Shown: positions 31,428 to 33,222 of the stretch, piece by piece
Numbering within the stretch: the stretch's first letter is position 1
Layout: each line of letters starts with the position of its first letter
Origin: Gammaproteobacteria bacterium TMED112
Lineage (GTDB): Bacteria > Pseudomonadota > Gammaproteobacteria > Magnimaribacterales > TMED112
Length of the DNA stretch: 33,222 bases
Direction: 5' to 3'
NCBI GenBank assembly: GCA_002170245.2
Contig: NHFN02000017.1
Span: 1 to 33,222 of the forward strand
Notes under the pieces: model-generated
Database searches by the model: none
The model's input: the letters and a program-made list of their open reading frames with translations, nothing else
Told to the model about the DNA's origin: nothing
Translations under genes and position numbers: made by a program

Positions 31428-32741
31428 ATGAAAAAAATAAAAATGAAAGGGGGCCTGGATGTGCCTCTTCACGGCTCTGTAAAAAATAATAATCTTGATA
31501 AAACCTACACGAAATTTTCGGCAGTTCTCGCGGATGATTACTTCGGTTTTAAACCAAAAATTCTTGTTCGAGAGGGAGATCTAGTTTCCAAAGGTGCTCC
31601 ATTATTAGAAGATAAAACTAATCCAGGATTCACTATTAATTCTCCAATAAATGGAGAAATTCACGAAATAAATCGAGGTGAAAAAAGAGCATTAGTTTCA
31701 ATTGTGATTAAAAAAACTAATGACGATTCGATAGCATTCGATCAAGCAAGCGATAAAATCGAAAATTTAAAAAATGCCAGCTTGTGGGACAGTTTTAGAG
31801 AGAGGCCTTTCAATAGAGTTCCATATCTAAATACAAAGCCCGATTTTCTATTTATAAATGCTTGTAAAGCTGATGGTTTAGAAGTTAGCCCTAATCAAAT
31901 TTTAGAAGGTGAAAATGAGAATTTTCTTGCAGGAATTAAATATTTAATTGATGCATTTGAATGTGAAGTCAACCTTTGTTCATATTCAAATATTTATGTC
32001 GGTAATTTAGCTGTTAATCAATATGTTGTCGAAGGAAAATATCCCGCTGGAAATAGTTCAATTCACATTCAAAAAATTAAACCACTGACAAAAAACACTA
32101 AAACGTGGACCATGAATTGGCAAGATGTTGTGAGGATAGGAAGCTCTGTAAAAAGTGGAAATTTTTGTTTTGATAAATATGTTAGTATTTGTGGTCCAGC
32201 ATGCGATGAGCCAAAGGTAGTAAAAACAAACCTTGGGGCTAATATGGAAGAACTTACAGCTGGCATGCTTTCATCTAATTTAAGAAAAGTGTCAGGTAGT
32301 CTGCTTTTTGGCAGAAGCGGCGACAGTTACTCAGATTATTTGACAAGATACTCAAATCAGATATCCCTTGTATCAGATGAAAGAGAAGCAACCTTTTTTA
32401 ATTGGCTAAAGCCAGGGTTAGAAAATCACAGCAATTCTAATGTTTTTTTATCAAGCTTTTTGAAACCTGAAAAGTTTAATTTTGATACCAATATTAATGG
32501 TGGTTACAGAGCGATTGTACCAATAGGTGTATTTGATGAAGTTAACCCATTTGATATAGATTCCACGTTATTTTTAAAATCTTTAGCTATTGCGGATTTA
32601 GTAGCTTTAAGAGAGTTGGGAATCTTTGACCTTGCTGAAGAAGATATGGGCATTTTTTCTTACGTTTGCCCTAGTAAATATGACTATGTGGCACTATTTA
32701 ATGACTGTATGGAAATGATCTGGAAAGAAGAAACATCATGA
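31428..32741 (+). CDS. nqrA: Na+-translocating NADH:quinone oxidoreductase subunit A
   Basis: A 437-residue NqrA, the cytoplasmic quinone-associated subunit of the sodium-pumping NADH dehydrogenase. Recognisable from its N-terminus (MKKIKMKGGLDVPLHG), VREGDLVSKGAPLLEDK with INSPINGEIHEI (a biotinyl-lipoyl-like fold), and the C-terminal region with the acidic EEDMGIFSYVCPSKYDY. Length is near the usual 446. It starts directly after the GAPDH stop and its TGA overlaps nqrB by four bases (ATGA). The complex oxidises NADH, reduces ubiquinone and exports Na+. Confidence 0.95.
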   Translation: MKKIKMKGGLDVPLHGSVKNNNLDKTYTKFSAVLADDYFGFKPKILVREGDLVSKGAPLLEDKTNPGFTINSPINGEIHEINRGEKRALVSIVIKKTNDDSIAFDQASDKIENLKNASLWDSFRERPFNRVPYLNTKPDFLFINACKADGLEVSPNQILEGENENFLAGIKYLIDAFECEVNLCSYSNIYVGNLAVNQYVVEGKYPAGNSSIHIQKIKPLTKNTKTWTMNWQDVVRIGSSVKSGNFCFDKYVSICGPACDEPKVVKTNLGANMEELTAGMLSSNLRKVSGSLLFGRSGDSYSDYLTRYSNQISLVSDEREATFFNWLKPGLENHSNSNVFLSSFLKPEKFNFDTNINGGYRAIVPIGVFDEVNPFDIDSTLFLKSLAIADLVALRELGIFDLAEEDMGIFSYVCPSKYDYVALFNDCMEMIWKEETS

Positions 32742-33222
32742 AATTTTTAGAAAGATTCTTTGATAAAAACAGGCCTTCAAAGGACGATAGTTATTTTTAC
32801 TTGTTTGAAGTAGTACAAAACTTCTTTTTTTCATCAAAGGTTGCCACGACTGGCAAAACTCATATTAGAGATAAATTAGACATTCAAAGAGTAATGGTTG
32901 TTGTTTGGCTTGCAACATTTCCTGCGATGTTTTGGGGCATGTACAACATGGGTTTCTGGGGCCTTGATTATATGCAACGAGGTGGGTTTAGTTCGACGGG
33001 AGATTGGCACAATGGCCTTATCCAAATAGTAGGAACAGATCCAGGAAATCACCTTCATAGAATCTGGTTTGGCCTAGTATATTTTGTGCCGATTTATTTA
33101 ACTGTTTTCATTGTAGGCATAGCTTGTGAGGCGATTTTTGCAACCATCAGACGACATGAAATAAACGAAGGCGCTTTTGTATCAACTGTTTTATTCTCAC
33201 TAAGCTGTCCTCCTGATATTCC
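32738..33222 (+). CDS. nqrB: Na+-NQR subunit B (N-terminal part, cut by window edge)
   Basis: The frame opens at the ATG overlapping the nqrA stop and runs to the end of the window without a stop (161 codons and two bases). The start MKFLERFFDKNRPSK, the segment VATTGKTHIRDKLDIQRVM, and the following membrane helices (about residues 52-70 and 110-130, with FWGMYNMG just after the first) are typical of NqrB, a membrane subunit carrying covalent FMN and riboflavin. About 40% of the expected length of roughly 400 residues is visible; the covalent-flavin threonine lies beyond the edge. nqrC-F are expected downstream. Confidence 0.93.
   Translation, partial: MKFLERFFDKNRPSKDDSYFYLFEVVQNFFFSSKVATTGKTHIRDKLDIQRVMVVVWLATFPAMFWGMYNMGFWGLDYMQRGGFSSTGDWHNGLIQIVGTDPGNHLHRIWFGLVYFVPIYLTVFIVGIACEAIFATIRRHEINEGAFVSTVLFSLSCPPDI

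Noticed and set aside
1-33222. CRISPR arrays, tRNA/rRNA genes, insertion sequences, prophage or integrase genes
   Set aside because: Gaps are all under about 200 bases, and I found no cloverleaf-like sequence, regularly spaced repeats, transposase or integrase motifs.

Overview
The window is a gene-dense, AT-rich stretch of a Gram-negative chromosome. The lipid A/Kdo genes, the Lol system, Na+-NQR, NfuA, CsiV and DUF1285/DUF349 proteins point to a gammaproteobacterium. Very short or negative intergenic spacing, low GC and an aerobic, acyl-CoA/ETF-rich gene set suggest a streamlined marine planktonic lineage. A SAR86-like organism is my best guess, but it is an inference from style and content, not from a marker gene. 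I see no rRNA, tRNA, CRISPR array, insertion sequence or prophage.

Layout. (1) 1-6.8 kb, mixed strands: a cold-shock protein; a small membrane protein paired with a CPXCG cysteine-rich protein; a secreted lipoprotein built of two copies of one domain; an AGCS sodium:amino-acid symporter; a DUF3445 haem-type demethylase-like protein divergent from a flavin monooxygenase; a SixA-type phosphatase; and a sterol-desaturase-superfamily membrane protein. (2) 6.9-10.4 kb: an HSL-type esterase, a DUF349 coiled-coil protein and trpS. (3) 10.47-20.28 kb: one plus-strand run of nine genes with zero or negative spacing, hemH - aldehyde dehydrogenase - lolC/E-type permease - lolD - msbA::lpxK - kdsB - murB - LysE-type exporter - DUF1285. 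This is an outer-membrane and cell-wall operon. Its most striking gene is a single 915-codon frame in which the complete lipid A flippase MsbA is fused to the complete lipid A 4'-kinase LpxK. (4) 20.3-24.3 kb, minus strand: a small membrane protein, then ETF-quinone oxidoreductase, a DUF885 metalloprotease-like protein and a small disulfide-rich secreted protein. (5) 24.4-26.8 kb: etfB-etfA and nfuA on plus, with a 54-aa membrane protein on minus between etfA and nfuA. (6) 26.8-33.2 kb: csiV on minus, then a plus-strand run of two acyl-CoA dehydrogenase subunits - long-form GAPDH - nqrA - nqrB (cut by the window edge).

The parts fit together. The dehydrogenase pair would deliver electrons to EtfAB, then ETF-QO and ubiquinone, and Na+-NQR feeds the same quinone pool from NADH while making a sodium gradient that the AGCS symporter could spend. 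NfuA could serve the Fe-S centre of ETF-QO. LolCD, MsbA-LpxK, KdsB and MurB together cover lipoprotein release, lipid A phosphorylation and flipping, Kdo activation and peptidoglycan precursor synthesis. No intergenic stretch exceeds about 200 bases.
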